Positions 9,222 through 18,551 of a DNA stretch of 64,000 nt are shown here, piece by piece. Position numbers and translations under genes: made by a program. The notes below the pieces were generated by a model that was not told the origin of the DNA, searched no databases, and saw only the letters and a list, made by a program, of their open reading frames with translations. Source of the stretch: Dehalococcoidia bacterium (GTDB taxonomy: Bacteria > Chloroflexota > Dehalococcoidia > Bin125); contig JAJEJC010000007.1 of the NCBI GenBank assembly GCA_022828105.1, forward strand, positions 454,885 through 518,884, given 5' to 3'. Positions within the stretch are counted from its first letter, which is position 1; the number at the start of each line of letters is the position of its first letter.

Positions 9222-10403
9222 GTGCGTCACACTTTCACAATCTCCATCCTGTCCGCTCTGATTGGGGCCTTGTGCGGCGCCCTGATCGTGGCGTTCGTCG
9301 GCAACGATGACTCCGGCGACGAGGACCTCGACCCCACGATTGCGGCCGCGATTACCACGGCGGTGAGCGACGCGGTCGAGCAGGCAGCCAACCAGTCCAG
9401 CGCTCGGATCGCCGAACAGGTCGTGGACTCCATCGACGAACGCGAGCGCCGCATCGGTGAGATCTTCGCGCGCGTGGTCCGCTCGGTCGTCGTGATCGAC
9501 GCCGAAGGTCCCGAGCGCGTCAACGATGCAGGAGTGACGGTGGTCCCGGCCGCCCTGGCGACCGGATTCGTGCTCGACGACGAAGGTCACGTGGTCACGG
9601 CTGCCCACGTGCTTGAGGGCATGACGAGATTCACCGTGATCTTCCACGGCGATCGGCGAGTCTCGGCCTTCCGCGTCGGCGACGACCGTCCGTTTTCCGA
9701 TGTCGCGGTGCTGAGGGTCGAGCCGGACGATGAGACATTTGTGCCCGACGTGCCGGTGTTTGGAGCGAGCGACTCGGTAGCGGTGGGTGAGACCGTGATT
9801 GCGATTGGCAATACGCTCTTGGGACGGGAAATCGCACTCACCGTTGGTGTGGTGAGCAATCCCGACACGACGTTCTTTCGCGAGCGTTACGAGCAGGAAG
9901 ACCTGATCCAGACGGACGCTGCGCTGAATCACGGGAACTCGGGAGGCATTCTTGTCGACCTCGACGGCAGCATCGTGGGCATGACGGCAGTGATTGCGCG
10001 GGAGACCGTGGACGGCGGCTTTGTCGACGGGGTCGGCTTCGCGGTGCAGATTGATGCCGTGCTGGAGGTCGCTCGCGGTATTGCCGCCGACGGCTTCTAT
10101 CCGCGCCCCAGCTTCGGTGTCGTGCAGGAACGCCTGCTGACTCCGACGGCAGCCGTGCAACTGGACCTGGACGTGAGCGAAGGCGCATTCCTGATCGAGA
10201 TCGAACGGCGCGGCGCGTTCGCCCGCGCGGGCATCCGCCCCGGTGACGTGCTGCTCAATCTGAACGGCGTGGCGATCAATGCCGAGACGCCCTATCTCAA
10301 CGCGCTTGCCCGCCTGGAGCCGCAGGTGCCGGTGCTCGTGCATATCCACCGCGCCGGCGAGGAGTACCGTCTCAGCGTCGCGCCTGATCTGCGTGCGCCG
10401 TGA
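9222..10403 (+). CDS. HtrA/DegP-like S1C serine protease with PDZ domain
   Basis: A 393-residue membrane-anchored protease. GTG start at 9222. Residues 7-27 form a hydrophobic anchor, followed by an acidic, Ala-rich stalk (30-80). The trypsin-like domain has all three catalytic residues: His129 in VVTAAHVLEG, Asp160 in FSDVAVLRV and Ser240 in NHGNSGG. A C-terminal PDZ domain includes FARAGIRPGDVLLNLNG. HtrA proteins degrade misfolded envelope proteins or act as regulated sheddases. It is divergent from the greA-like gene (41-nt spacer) and overlaps the next gene by 4 nt (GTGA), so the two are translationally coupled. Confidence 0.92.
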   Translation: MRHTFTISILSALIGALCGALIVAFVGNDDSGDEDLDPTIAAAITTAVSDAVEQAANQSSARIAEQVVDSIDERERRIGEIFARVVRSVVVIDAEGPERVNDAGVTVVPAALATGFVLDDEGHVVTAAHVLEGMTRFTVIFHGDRRVSAFRVGDDRPFSDVAVLRVEPDDETFVPDVPVFGASDSVAVGETVIAIGNTLLGREIALTVGVVSNPDTTFFRERYEQEDLIQTDAALNHGNSGGILVDLDGSIVGMTAVIARETVDGGFVDGVGFAVQIDAVLEVARGIAADGFYPRPSFGVVQERLLTPTAAVQLDLDVSEGAFLIEIERRGAFARAGIRPGDVLLNLNGVAINAETPYLNALARLEPQVPVLVHIHRAGEEYRLSVAPDLRAP

Positions 10404-12250
10404 GCAGCAGCGAAGGCGGCGGGTGGCAGCCGCGTCCCGTGCGGCGTTTGGGCGAGCAGCCTGAACCGCCGCGGGAGCGTGAGATCCGCGCCAGGCGTCC
10501 GCCCGATCCCGCGCCGTTCGACCCGGACCCGGCCGAGCCGCCGCCCGAGTTTCCGCCTCCCTCCGAGACGGGTTCGGTCACCAGACCGGGGAGCGGCCGG
10601 GGTTCCTTCAACCGCCAGGCCCCGCCGTCGCGCGGCGGCGGCGTGCTGATTGTGCTGATCATCGCTGCCTTGTTGGTGGGCGTCGTGATCGTGCTCTTCT
10701 TTGAGCCGGGACTGATCGACGCCAACTTCAACACCGACGCCGATGACGAACTCTCCGGCACCACCGGCGAGGGCATCCCGACCGCCCTGTTCGAAGCGCG
10801 CCTGGCGGAGCGGCCGCCTGCGATTCCGGAGATCCTTGGCGCGGTCTCGCCCGTGTACGAGTTTCGCGTTCCCGAGCAGCGGCTCGGGCCGTTCGTGTTC
10901 GAGGCCGAACTCACCAACCCCACGCAGGATCCGCGCAACCTGGGCGCATACACCTGGAACGGCGATGAGTGGACCCGGCTCGGCGACGCGAACCTGAGCA
11001 GCGACGGCGCCAGCGCACGGATCGAACTGACCGACGCTCCGGCCAACCTGGTCATCCTGCGCCGCCTGCAGTTCCGTGACGTGATCGCCGGACGCGTGCC
11101 GCGCGGAGAGGAGCCGCAGGCGATCCTGGCCGGCTCGCTGACCTTGATTCACCCCGACGGCTGGCACCCGAGTGAAGACGGCTCGCTGCTCGGCGGCGTC
11201 GATCTCGTCAACGCGTCGATTCCCCAAAACCGTTGGCCAACCGTCTATGCCTCTGTGGACCAGGCCGACCTGGTCAACGACATTCTCGCTTCGGACAATC
11301 TGCGCCGCCAACACATCGCCAATATCCAGCATGCGATCAAGAGCAGCCTGCACGACGGCGTCGACATTCACTATCTCAATGTCTCTCCGGCGCTGCAGTC
11401 ACAGTTCACGTCGTTCATCAGCGAGTTGGCCGGCCGCCTGCACCGCGAGGACCGCGGCATATCGGTGCACATACCGATCACCGCCTCGGGCGGAGTGGGC
11501 GAGGGCGGCTACGACCTCTCTCAGCTCGGCGCGGCGGCCGACTTCATCGTGATGCAACCGCCGCTGGACCCGACCCTGTTCGACGCGGCGATCGCCGCTT
11601 CACTTCCGACCGTGCTCGAGCGCATTGAGTCCAGCAAGGTGCTGCTGGCCCTGCCTTCCAACGCCGTCGTGCGAGACGCGGCTGGATTTCGGCAGATCAC
11701 GCAGCGTGATGCGCTCGACATCGCCTCGCTGATCAGCATCCGCGAGCCGGGACCGTACCGTCCCGGCATGCGGGTGACGTTGCAGGGCAACTCAATCCTG
11801 TTGGACAACCTGGCCGGCGGACTGCGCTGGGACAGCGTCAATCGCATTGTGACCTTCACCTATCCAGACCAGACCGGATCGGCCGTGACTGTCTGGATCC
11901 ACAACCGCTTCAGCGCCGCGTTCCAGCTCCAGGTTGTCTCGGATTATGAGCTGGGCGGCATCTACATCAGCAACGCCTCGGCGGATCCTGGCAATGCGAA
12001 TCTCTGGCCCGCGGTGGCGGCATTCTTCGAGTCGGGACTGCCGGATCTGCGCCTGCCCAATGCCATCCTCTTCGACCCGATCTTTAGCGTCGAGGCAGGA
12101 CAGCTCTCGGGAGCGAGCGGGGGCGGCTGGCAGTTCTGGGACCTTCCGCCGGAATCAGGCGACTATCGTGCCCAGCTCGTCGTCTCCGACGGCGATGTGC
12201 GCGTCGGCCACGTGATCACGGTGCCGGTCCGCGCCGAAGGAGAAGAGTGA
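10400..12250 (+). CDS. Membrane-anchored extracellular protein with a GH18-like region
   Basis: A 616-residue protein with a proline/arginine-rich cytoplasmic N-terminus (1-70), one membrane segment at about residues 75-97 (VLIVLIIAALLVGVVIVLFF) and a large extracellular part. The region near residues 290-440 resembles a family 18 glycosyl hydrolase barrel: DGVDIHYLNVSP sits where the DxxDxDxE catalytic motif would be, but the catalytic Glu is not evident, followed by VHIPITAS and ADFIVMQPP. It may be a binding or structural relative. It is coupled to the HtrA gene by a GTGA overlap and to rsmD by TGATG, suggesting cell-surface work alongside the protease. No function is established. Confidence 0.75.
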   Translation: MSSSEGGGWQPRPVRRLGEQPEPPREREIRARRPPDPAPFDPDPAEPPPEFPPPSETGSVTRPGSGRGSFNRQAPPSRGGGVLIVLIIAALLVGVVIVLFFEPGLIDANFNTDADDELSGTTGEGIPTALFEARLAERPPAIPEILGAVSPVYEFRVPEQRLGPFVFEAELTNPTQDPRNLGAYTWNGDEWTRLGDANLSSDGASARIELTDAPANLVILRRLQFRDVIAGRVPRGEEPQAILAGSLTLIHPDGWHPSEDGSLLGGVDLVNASIPQNRWPTVYASVDQADLVNDILASDNLRRQHIANIQHAIKSSLHDGVDIHYLNVSPALQSQFTSFISELAGRLHREDRGISVHIPITASGGVGEGGYDLSQLGAAADFIVMQPPLDPTLFDAAIAASLPTVLERIESSKVLLALPSNAVVRDAAGFRQITQRDALDIASLISIREPGPYRPGMRVTLQGNSILLDNLAGGLRWDSVNRIVTFTYPDQTGSAVTVWIHNRFSAAFQLQVVSDYELGGIYISNASADPGNANLWPAVAAFFESGLPDLRLPNAILFDPIFSVEAGQLSGASGGGWQFWDLPPESGDYRAQLVVSDGDVRVGHVITVPVRAEGEE

Positions 12251-12831
12251 TGTCCCGCGCTCAGCCGCGCGTATCCGGCGGCGCGCTCTCCGGCAGACGG
12301 CTGCGCACGCCGGCCAGCGGGACGCGGCCAGCCACCGCGATCGTTCGCTCGGCCATCTTCGACCGCCCGGATATCGGCGCGGTGGTCGACGGGGCGAAAG
12401 TAGTCGACTTCTATGCGGGAGCCGGCTATCTCGGCATCGAGGCGCTCAGTCGCGGGGCTGAGTCGGTCGACTTCGTCGAGCGCAACGGATCGGCCTGCGC
12501 GGTGATCCGGCGCAATATCGACGAGCTGGGACTGTCCAATCGCGCGCGCGTGCACCGACTGCCCGTCGAGCGCTGCTTTTCGAGGATCCCTCTCGATCCT
12601 GATTTGATCTTCATCGATCCGCCCTACCGCGTTGACGCGCTTGCGGTGATCGAGGCATTCGTGGCGCGGGCTTCGCTGCCTGAGGGTTCAATTGCGGTCT
12701 GGCGGCGACAGACCTCCACCTCGGGCGGAGTCGCTCCGCCGCCGGTTCGGATTGGCGACCTAGTGCGGATCGATCAGCGGCGCTATGGTGACGGCGCTAT
12801 CGACACATATCGCGCGGAGGCACCGACATGA
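12250..12831 (+). CDS. rsmD: RsmD-family 16S rRNA (guanine966-N2)-methyltransferase
   Basis: A 193-residue SAM-dependent methyltransferase of the RsmD family, which modifies G966 of 16S rRNA. Visible blocks: GTRPATAIVRSAIFD (family N-terminus), the SAM-binding DFYAGAGYLGIEALSRGAE, the acidic strand VDFVERN and the catalytic DPPY (IFIDPPYRVD). The ATG at 12250 overlaps the previous stop (TGATG), and the stop overlaps coaD (ATGA). rsmD-coaD adjacency is very common in bacteria, which supports both calls. Confidence 0.93.
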   Translation: MSRAQPRVSGGALSGRRLRTPASGTRPATAIVRSAIFDRPDIGAVVDGAKVVDFYAGAGYLGIEALSRGAESVDFVERNGSACAVIRRNIDELGLSNRARVHRLPVERCFSRIPLDPDLIFIDPPYRVDALAVIEAFVARASLPEGSIAVWRRQTSTSGGVAPPPVRIGDLVRIDQRRYGDGAIDTYRAEAPT

Positions 12832-13319
12832 CGATCGCGCTCTACCCAGGCGGATTCGACCCGATCACAAACGGCCATCTCGACATCGTGCAGCGCGCAG
12901 CGGCAATGTTCGACGAAGTGGTCATGGCGATCTATCCCCGATCGAGCGAGACGTTCGACGTCGACGAGCGGCTCGCGATGATCGAGGGCGCGACCAGGCA
13001 CTGTCACAACGTCCGCGCGGCCAAATTCACCGGTCTGGTGGTCAACTTTGCCGATGAGGTCGGCGCAAGCGTGCTGGTCCGTGGGATCCGTGCCGTGACC
13101 GGCTTCGAGGCCGAGTTTGACATGGCGCTGATGAACAAGAAAATGGCGCCGCATATCGAGTCCGTCTTCCTCATGTCGGGCCACGAGCATCTCTTCATCT
13201 CGGCGAGCCGCATTCGTGAACTGGCGTCGCTCAGGCATCCCGTTGACGACCTGGTCCCGCCCAATGTCGCCGAGGCGCTGACACAGAAGTACGGACCGCC
13301 GCTCCCGCGATCCGTCTGA
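12828..13319 (+). CDS. coaD: Phosphopantetheine adenylyltransferase
   Basis: A 163-residue nucleotidyltransferase for the fourth step of coenzyme A synthesis (4'-phosphopantetheine + ATP to dephospho-CoA). It has the N-terminal YPGGFDPITNGHLDIVQRA with the (T/H)xGH-type motif NGH, RGIRAVTGFEAEFDMALMNK and the C-terminal ISASRIRELASL in place of the usual ISSS.VKE. Length is typical. The ATG overlaps the rsmD stop by 4 nt. Confidence 0.97.
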   Translation: MTIALYPGGFDPITNGHLDIVQRAAAMFDEVVMAIYPRSSETFDVDERLAMIEGATRHCHNVRAAKFTGLVVNFADEVGASVLVRGIRAVTGFEAEFDMALMNKKMAPHIESVFLMSGHEHLFISASRIRELASLRHPVDDLVPPNVAEALTQKYGPPLPRSV

Positions 13320-13393
13320 GCGTCGTTGATCGCGGTTTCTGCGCTAGAGTCGAATCCAGGCGAACGGCGCGGGGCTCTTGGCAGGAGCTCATC

Positions 13394-13978
13394 ATCGACC
13401 TGCTTGAACTGATCGAACAGATTGAACAGGCGATCCTGGACGGTCGCCGCAGCCGCTTCGGTTCGGGTTGGACCGTGGATCGCGAGCAGCTCCTTGACCT
13501 GATCGACCGCCTGCGCATGGCTGCGCCGGCATCGTCCGAGCAAGCGCAGCGGCTGCTGGAAGAACGAGAACGCCTGATCGAGCAGACCCAGGAAGAAGCC
13601 GCGGTGCTATCGGCGCAAGCGCGGCGGGAGGCCGAGCAACAAGTCTCCGTGCACGAACTGGTCCAGACCGCCGAGGCGCGGGCGCAGAGCATAGTCGACC
13701 AGGCGCACCTGACCGCCACCGAGACCATCACGCGGGCCAACCAGGAGGCGGCCGCGGTGCGCGGACAGGCGACCACCGAGGCCGTCTCCCAGGCGCTGGA
13801 AGCCGATCGCTATTCGCTGGAGATGCTGCGTCGCCTGAACGACCAACTGCGCACCATGCAGACTTCGGTCAGCGGGGCCGTGGAGCAACTCGAATACAAG
13901 GTGGAGCAGAGCGAACAGTCAGAATCGCTGGACCAACGAGACCAGGCTGCCCGACGCGCGCTCACGAGTGAGCTGTAG
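13394..13978 (+). CDS. Coiled-coil protein downstream of coaD (likely ATC start)
   Basis: A long, charged, mostly helical protein of about 194 residues with a continuous coiled coil from about residue 55 to 175. The open frame has a GTG at 13475, but clearly coding sequence continues upstream to an ATC at 13394. That reading gives an MDLLELIEQIEQ opening, matching the typical 'MDILELLDRLEEL' start of a common protein family I recall beside coaD in Chloroflexota. AGGAG at 13383-13387 is correctly spaced, and no ATG, GTG or TTG lies in frame between them. Often mislabelled as ATP synthase subunit b; DivIVA-like scaffolding is another guess. Function unknown. Confidence 0.7.
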   Translation: MDLLELIEQIEQAILDGRRSRFGSGWTVDREQLLDLIDRLRMAAPASSEQAQRLLEERERLIEQTQEEAAVLSAQARREAEQQVSVHELVQTAEARAQSIVDQAHLTATETITRANQEAAAVRGQATTEAVSQALEADRYSLEMLRRLNDQLRTMQTSVSGAVEQLEYKVEQSEQSESLDQRDQAARRALTSEL

Positions 13979-14023
13979 CGGACGAGTCAGCCGACACTCC
14001 GCTGAATCAGCGATCATCCGGAC

Positions 14024-15073
14024 CTAGTCTGCGACCGCCGCGAGTTGCGGCTGGGCCGCCAGCGGGTGCCCGACCGCTTCGCCAACGCGTTCGAGCGAGC
14101 GCATCAGCGTATCGAAGTTCTCGAAGGTCAACGACTGTGGACCGTCCGACAGCGCGTGGTCGGGATTCGGGTGCACCTCGACCATCAGGCCGTCCGCGCC
14201 GACCGCCATCGAGGCGCGAGCCATCGGCTCGACCAGGTACCAATGGCCGGTGCCGTGGGCAGGGTCGCTCACGATCGGCAGGTGGCTCAACCGCTTGACC
14301 ACCGGGATGGCCGACAGGTCCAGCGTGTTGCGCGTCGAGGTCTCGAAGGTCCGGATGCCGCGCTCGCAGAGGATGACATCACGGTTGCCCTTGGCCATGA
14401 TGTACTCGGCGGCCAGCAGCCACTCGTCGATCGTGGCCGAGAGGCCGCGCTTGAGCATGACCGGCTTGTGCGCCAGACCAACCTCGTCGAGCAGCATGAA
14501 GTTCTGCATGTTGCGGGTACCGATTTGGAGGATGTCGGCGTAGCGCGCGACCAACTCGACGTCGCGAGTCTCCATCACCTCGGTGATCACCGGAAGGCCG
14601 GTCTCCTCGCGAGCCGTGGCAAGGTGTTGCAGGCCCTCTTCGCCCAGACCGCGGAACGCGTAGGGCGACGTGCGAGGCTTGAATGCGCCGCCGCGCAAGA
14701 CCTGCGCTCCCGCGGCGGCCACCGCCCGCGCGGTCTTGACCATGTGCTCTTCGTTCTCGATCGAACAGGGCCCGGCCATCACGACCATGGAGCCGTCGCC
14801 GATCCTGACTCCGCCGACATCGATCACGGTGTCCTCGGGCTGGAACTCGCGACCCGTCAGCTTGTACGGACGCGAAATCGCGATTACCTCGTCAACGCCG
14901 CTCATCCGGGACATCTGGGTGCGAATGTCCGGATCGCCAATCACGCCCACCGCGCCGATCACGACGCGTTCCTCGCCCGGAGAGAGGTGTCCCTCGAGGT
15001 TGAACTCCTTGAGTCGCGCGAGCACGCCGCGAACCTGCTCGTCGGTCGCGCCCATTCTCATCACAATCAGCAT
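14024..15073 (-). CDS. aroF: 3-deoxy-7-phosphoheptulonate synthase (DAHP synthase), AroAbeta type
   Basis: A 349-residue DAHP synthase: condenses phosphoenolpyruvate and erythrose 4-phosphate at the entry of the shikimate pathway. An N-terminal ferredoxin-like regulatory domain ([20 protein letters not shown]) of about 70 residues is followed by the barrel, with [13 protein letters not shown], the [13 protein letters not shown] substrate motif, [14 protein letters not shown] and [10 protein letters not shown]. The regulatory domain is of the kind feedback-inhibited by aromatic amino acids or prephenate. It starts 16 nt after the aroH stop and closes the trp-aro run. Confidence 0.95.
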   Translation of the reverse strand: MLIVMRMGATDEQVRGVLARLKEFNLEGHLSPGEERVVIGAVGVIGDPDIRTQMSRMSGVDEVIAISRPYKLTGREFQPEDTVIDVGGVRIGDGSMVVMAGPCSIENEEHMVKTARAVAAAGAQVLRGGAFKPRTSPYAFRGLGEEGLQHLATAREETGLPVITEVMETRDVELVARYADILQIGTRNMQNFMLLDEVGLAHKPVMLKRGLSATIDEWLLAAEYIMAKGNRDVILCERGIRTFETSTRNTLDLSAIPVVKRLSHLPIVSDPAHGTGHWYLVEPMARASMAVGADGLMVEVHPNPDHALSDGPQSLTFENFDTLMRSLERVGEAVGHPLAAQPQLAAVAD

Positions 15074-15089
15074 GTCGTCACCTTTTCGC

Positions 15090-15554
15090 TCACTCGCTGT
15101 ACGGTTCCGGACTTCCCTTTAAGCTTCTCAGGAAATCTCGGACCGAAGTCGAAGATTCTGTGTTAACCGTTAAGTCCGTTCTCAGCACTCTCGCACCGCG
15201 CAGGTAGACGTGCTGGATCTGGTTCTGGCGCAGCGGCGTGTTGACGTGCAACAGGATTCGCAGGCAGGACGGCAACGAACCGGGGACCTGCATATCGTGA
15301 CCGCACATGAGCGCCGCGTGGCTCCACTTGTACGTGAGCCTCGCCGCGACTGCCGGAAACTCCGCATTGAGATCCGGAGTGGTGGTGAACCAGGCCGAAG
15401 CCACTTCGCTCGAATCGATGTCGTTGCGCAGGATCATTTCGCCGAGCAACTCTTCAGTCGCTTCGATAATCTCCTCGCGCGTATTGCCTTCGACCGTTGT
15501 CGCGCCGCGAACGCCTCGCAAGCGCCAGACAGGTTCGGGGTCAGGACTCGGCAT
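15090..15554 (-). CDS. aroH: Chorismate mutase, AroH class
   Basis: A 154-residue monofunctional chorismate mutase of the trimeric AroH type (chorismate to prephenate, toward Phe/Tyr). The family begins with [20 protein letters not shown]; the catalytic Arg is expected in the RGVRGA loop. Other conserved parts are [17 protein letters not shown] and the active-site Arg in CLRILLHVN, with HVYLRGA near the end. Upstream, 15555-15731 is a 177-nt spacer to trpA without a gene. The placement after trpA and before aroF gives one strand covering the chorismate branch point. Confidence 0.94.
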   Translation of the reverse strand: MPSPDPEPVWRLRGVRGATTVEGNTREEIIEATEELLGEMILRNDIDSSEVASAWFTTTPDLNAEFPAVAARLTYKWSHAALMCGHDMQVPGSLPSCLRILLHVNTPLRQNQIQHVYLRGARVLRTDLTVNTESSTSVRDFLRSLKGSPEPYSE

Positions 15555-15731
15555 CGTTAAGTGCTCGGTGCGTTTTGGACTGTGGAAAACGGAGGGGGTT
15601 GCTCAAACGGTGCGATCTGCGATTCGACGCCAGGCGTCGGCACGCGATCTAGCGACCGGCGGCAAAGACGCCGGCCGCGGAGATATAGACGCAGTCGAAG
15701 AACGAGCGCTGATGCAGTGCTGCACAGTGGT

Positions 15732-16607
15732 TCATTCGTCCGTCTCTTCACTCCGGCGGCCGGTGGCCACCTCGAGGTATCGCTCCACGGCCGCTGCGCG
15801 GCCGTCCGGCGGCGCTGATCCAATTGTCGCGGTCAGCGCTGAGCCGATGATAGCAGCAGGCACCAGTTTTCCAACTTCGAGGACGTGTTCACGTCTGCTG
15901 ATCCCGAATCCGACTGCCAACGGCGTGTCTGTCCTGGCCTGTACGCGGCGGACGAAGGCAGCGAAATCCTGCGCAACCTGCTCCCGCGCTCCGGTCACGC
16001 CGGTCAGAGAGACGAGATAGATGAACCCCGAAGCTCGCTGCGCCACGGCGTCGATCCGCTCCTGGGTCGACGTCGGGGCAAGCAGATAGACCAGGCAGAT
16101 GCCGTGACGGGCCAACACCTCGCGCGCGGCGTCCGACTCGTCGACCGGGAGATCGACAATGATGACGCCATCCACGCCGGCCTCCGCGGCGCGACGTGCG
16201 AGCGCTTCCAGAGGTTCGCCGACGGCGGCTCCCGGGGCCTGGACCGCGTCGTCGGACGCGGATCCGCAGGCAAGGAACGGGTTGAGGTAGCCCATCAGCG
16301 TGAGCGGGGCGTCAGGCGACGCCTCACGGGCCACGCGCACCGCCTCGAGCGCGGTCTCCAGCGTCGCGCCGGCCGACAGCGCCACGTTGTAGGCATCCTG
16401 GTGCACCGGTCCATCGGCGAGCGGGTCGGAGAACGGCACGCCGATCTCAAATCCCGCGGCGCCGCCGCGCAGCGCCGCACGCACCAGATCGGGCGTCTCG
16501 GCAGGCGTGGGAAATCCGGCGGTCAGGAAGGGAAACAGGAGCGGACCGTCACCGCGTTCGGCGGAAGCGGCGAACGCCGTGCGGTATCGCTGTCCGAGTT
16601 CGGGCAT
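15732..16607 (-). CDS. trpA: Tryptophan synthase alpha chain
   Basis: A 291-residue TIM-barrel subunit that cleaves indole-3-glycerol phosphate to indole. The catalytic Glu lies in FEIGVPFSDPLADGPVHQDA, the catalytic Asp in LTLMGYLNPFL-proximal sequence is less clear, GVIIVDLPVDE is intact and the phosphate loop is near AVGFGISRREHV. A short insertion (CGSASDDAVQAPGAAVGE) follows NPFLA, making it slightly longer than usual. It starts 10 nt after the CPBP protease gene that separates it from trpB. Confidence 0.95.
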   Translation of the reverse strand: MPELGQRYRTAFAASAERGDGPLLFPFLTAGFPTPAETPDLVRAALRGGAAGFEIGVPFSDPLADGPVHQDAYNVALSAGATLETALEAVRVAREASPDAPLTLMGYLNPFLACGSASDDAVQAPGAAVGEPLEALARRAAEAGVDGVIIVDLPVDESDAAREVLARHGICLVYLLAPTSTQERIDAVAQRASGFIYLVSLTGVTGAREQVAQDFAAFVRRVQARTDTPLAVGFGISRREHVLEVGKLVPAAIIGSALTATIGSAPPDGRAAAVERYLEVATGRRSEETDE

Positions 16608-16617
16608 TCCGGCCTCC

Positions 16618-17367
16618 TCAACCGAGTTGCTGTACCAGCGTCGCCGAGAATCCGATTACGTTGAAGCCGAAGTGCGCCATCGACGCGGCGGTCAGTGAGC
16701 CAGTGCGCAGATAGACGACGCCGAGGATCACGCCGGCAATCGCGAACGGAATCAGGCTGCCGAGGTCGGCGTGCAGGGCCGAGAACACGGCCGACGAAAT
16801 CAGAAATGCGGGAATCATGCCCCAGTACGGCTTGAGACCACCCAGGACGAACCCGCGGGCAAACGCCTCCTCGTAGATTGGCGCGCAAAGGACGACCAGG
16901 ATGCCCAGGGCGACCATCACCGACGTATGCACAAAGAGGCGGTCGTCGTCGATCGTCGACTGCGGCTCCAACGACTCGGCCCCCAACGCGATCACGATGC
17001 CGGAGTAGGCGAACAGCACGGCATAGATAGCCAGCACACCGCCAACCGCCGAGGACAGATCGCTCGTCTTCGGCCGACGCCAGACCACCACGCCGGATTG
17101 TCCGCGACGCCGCATGATCAGGATGGGCAGGACGAGCCAACCGAGCAGACCGGCCAATCCCTGCCCGATCACAAAGATCAGCAGTCCTGTCTCGCTGGTC
17201 GCCTCGCCGCCGTCCATCTCGGTGACGATGGCCGTGGTCAACACGATCACCAGCAGCCAGACGAACGTGCAGAGTAGTCCCCAACCAATGAGTCGGAAAC
17301 CGGCCATTCCGCGGTCTCTGGGCTGGTCGCGCGGCTCGCGGGACTCAGCGCTCGGCAGGGGCGCCAC
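16618..17367 (-). CDS. CPBP family intramembrane metalloprotease (CAAX-type)
   Basis: A 249-residue polytopic membrane protein of the CPBP/Abi family. The family motifs are complete: EEAFARG (the EExxxR motif), FSALHADLGS (FxxxH) and HFGFNVI (HxxxN), which together coordinate the metal inside the membrane. About six to eight hydrophobic segments. The start is either GTG at 17367 or ATG at 17307 (MAGFRLIGWG). Located between trpB and trpA with gaps of 2 and 10 nt, so it is almost certainly in the operon. Its connection with tryptophan synthesis is unexplained; substrate unknown. Confidence 0.88.
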   Translation of the reverse strand: MAPLPSAESREPRDQPRDRGMAGFRLIGWGLLCTFVWLLVIVLTTAIVTEMDGGEATSETGLLIFVIGQGLAGLLGWLVLPILIMRRRGQSGVVVWRRPKTSDLSSAVGGVLAIYAVLFAYSGIVIALGAESLEPQSTIDDDRLFVHTSVMVALGILVVLCAPIYEEAFARGFVLGGLKPYWGMIPAFLISSAVFSALHADLGSLIPFAIAGVILGVVYLRTGSLTAASMAHFGFNVIGFSATLVQQLG

Positions 17368-17369
17368 GA

Positions 17370-18551
17370 TTAGCGCTCACGCGACGCCAACGCGTCGCGG
17401 ACGATTTCCACGTCCTTATCGCCGCGACCGGAGAGCCCGATCAGGATTGTCTCGTCGGGGCTCATTGTCGGGGCGATCCTGGAGGCGTACGCAATCGCGT
17501 GCGCGGTCTCGAGCGCGGGAATGATGCCCTCGGTCTCGGAGAGCAGCTTCAGCCCGTCGAGCGCTTCGTCATCGGTGACCGAGACGTACTCGGCCCGCTC
17601 GGTCAGCATCAGCCAGGCGTGCTCCGGTCCGACGCCGGGATAGTCGAGCCCGGCCGAGATCGAGTGGGCTTCGGTGATCTGCCCGTGCTCATCCTGCAGC
17701 ACGTAGGTCCGGGTGCCGTGCAGCACACCCGGAGCTCCCGCTGAGAGCGTCGCCGCGTGGCGGGCATTGAGTCCCTCGCCGGCGGCTTCGACGCCGATCA
17801 GCCGCACGTGATCGTCGATCAGCGGATGGAAGAGGCCGATCGCGTTGCTGCCTCCGCCGACGCAGGCGATGGCGACATCGGGCAGCTTGCCGATCTTCTC
17901 CTCCAATTGTCGCTTCGCTTCGTTACCGATGCAGGACTGCAACTCACGCACGATCAGGGGATACGGGTGCGGGCCGATCGCGCTGCCGATCAGGTAGTGG
18001 GTGTTGCGAACGTTGGTGACCCAGTCGCGGATCGCCTCGTTGATCGCGTCCTTGAGCGTGCGGGCGCCCGACTTGACCGGCACAACCTCCGTGCCCAGGA
18101 GGTTCATGCGGAAGACATTGAGCGCCTGACGACGGACATCTTCCTCGCCCATGTAGACAATGCACTCGATGCCGAAGCGGGCGCACGCCGTCGCGGTCGC
18201 GACGCCGTGCTGACCGGCGCCGGTTTCTGCGATGATTCGGGGCTTGCCCATTCGCCGCGCCAGCAGCACCTGACCGAGCGCGTTGTTGATCTTGTGCGCG
18301 CCGGTGTGCGCGAGATCCTCGCGCTTGAGCCAGATCTGCGCGCCGCCGAGCTGTTCCGACAGACGCGGCGCGTGAGTCAACGGCGTTTCTCGGCCAACGT
18401 AGTCGCGCAGCAACCCATCGAGCTCGGCGCGAAAGTCCGGGTCGGCCTGCGCATCGGCCCATGCGTCTTCCAGCTCCGCCAACGCGGGCATCAATGTCTC
18501 GGGCGCGAATTGTCCCCCGAAGGGACCAAAAGCTCCACTCTCTCGGGTCAC
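17370..18551 (-). CDS. trpB: Tryptophan synthase beta chain
   Basis: A 393-residue PLP enzyme that joins indole and serine. The GTG start at 18551 overlaps the trpF stop (GTGA) and gives the family's normal beginning [19 protein letters not shown]. The PLP-binding Lys is in [13 protein letters not shown], the catalytic Glu in [14 protein letters not shown], and the phosphate loop in [12 protein letters not shown]. The C-terminal [10 protein letters not shown] is intact. A trpB1-type protein by length and motifs. Confidence 0.97.
   Translation of the reverse strand: MTRESGAFGPFGGQFAPETLMPALAELEDAWADAQADPDFRAELDGLLRDYVGRETPLTHAPRLSEQLGGAQIWLKREDLAHTGAHKINNALGQVLLARRMGKPRIIAETGAGQHGVATATACARFGIECIVYMGEEDVRRQALNVFRMNLLGTEVVPVKSGARTLKDAINEAIRDWVTNVRNTHYLIGSAIGPHPYPLIVRELQSCIGNEAKRQLEEKIGKLPDVAIACVGGGSNAIGLFHPLIDDHVRLIGVEAAGEGLNARHAATLSAGAPGVLHGTRTYVLQDEHGQITEAHSISAGLDYPGVGPEHAWLMLTERAEYVSVTDDEALDGLKLLSETEGIIPALETAHAIAYASRIAPTMSPDETILIGLSGRGDKDVEIVRDALASRER

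Noticed and set aside
9165-10349. A 394-codon minus-strand frame opposite the HtrA gene
   Set aside because: Antisense shadow; the plus-strand gene has all catalytic motifs.
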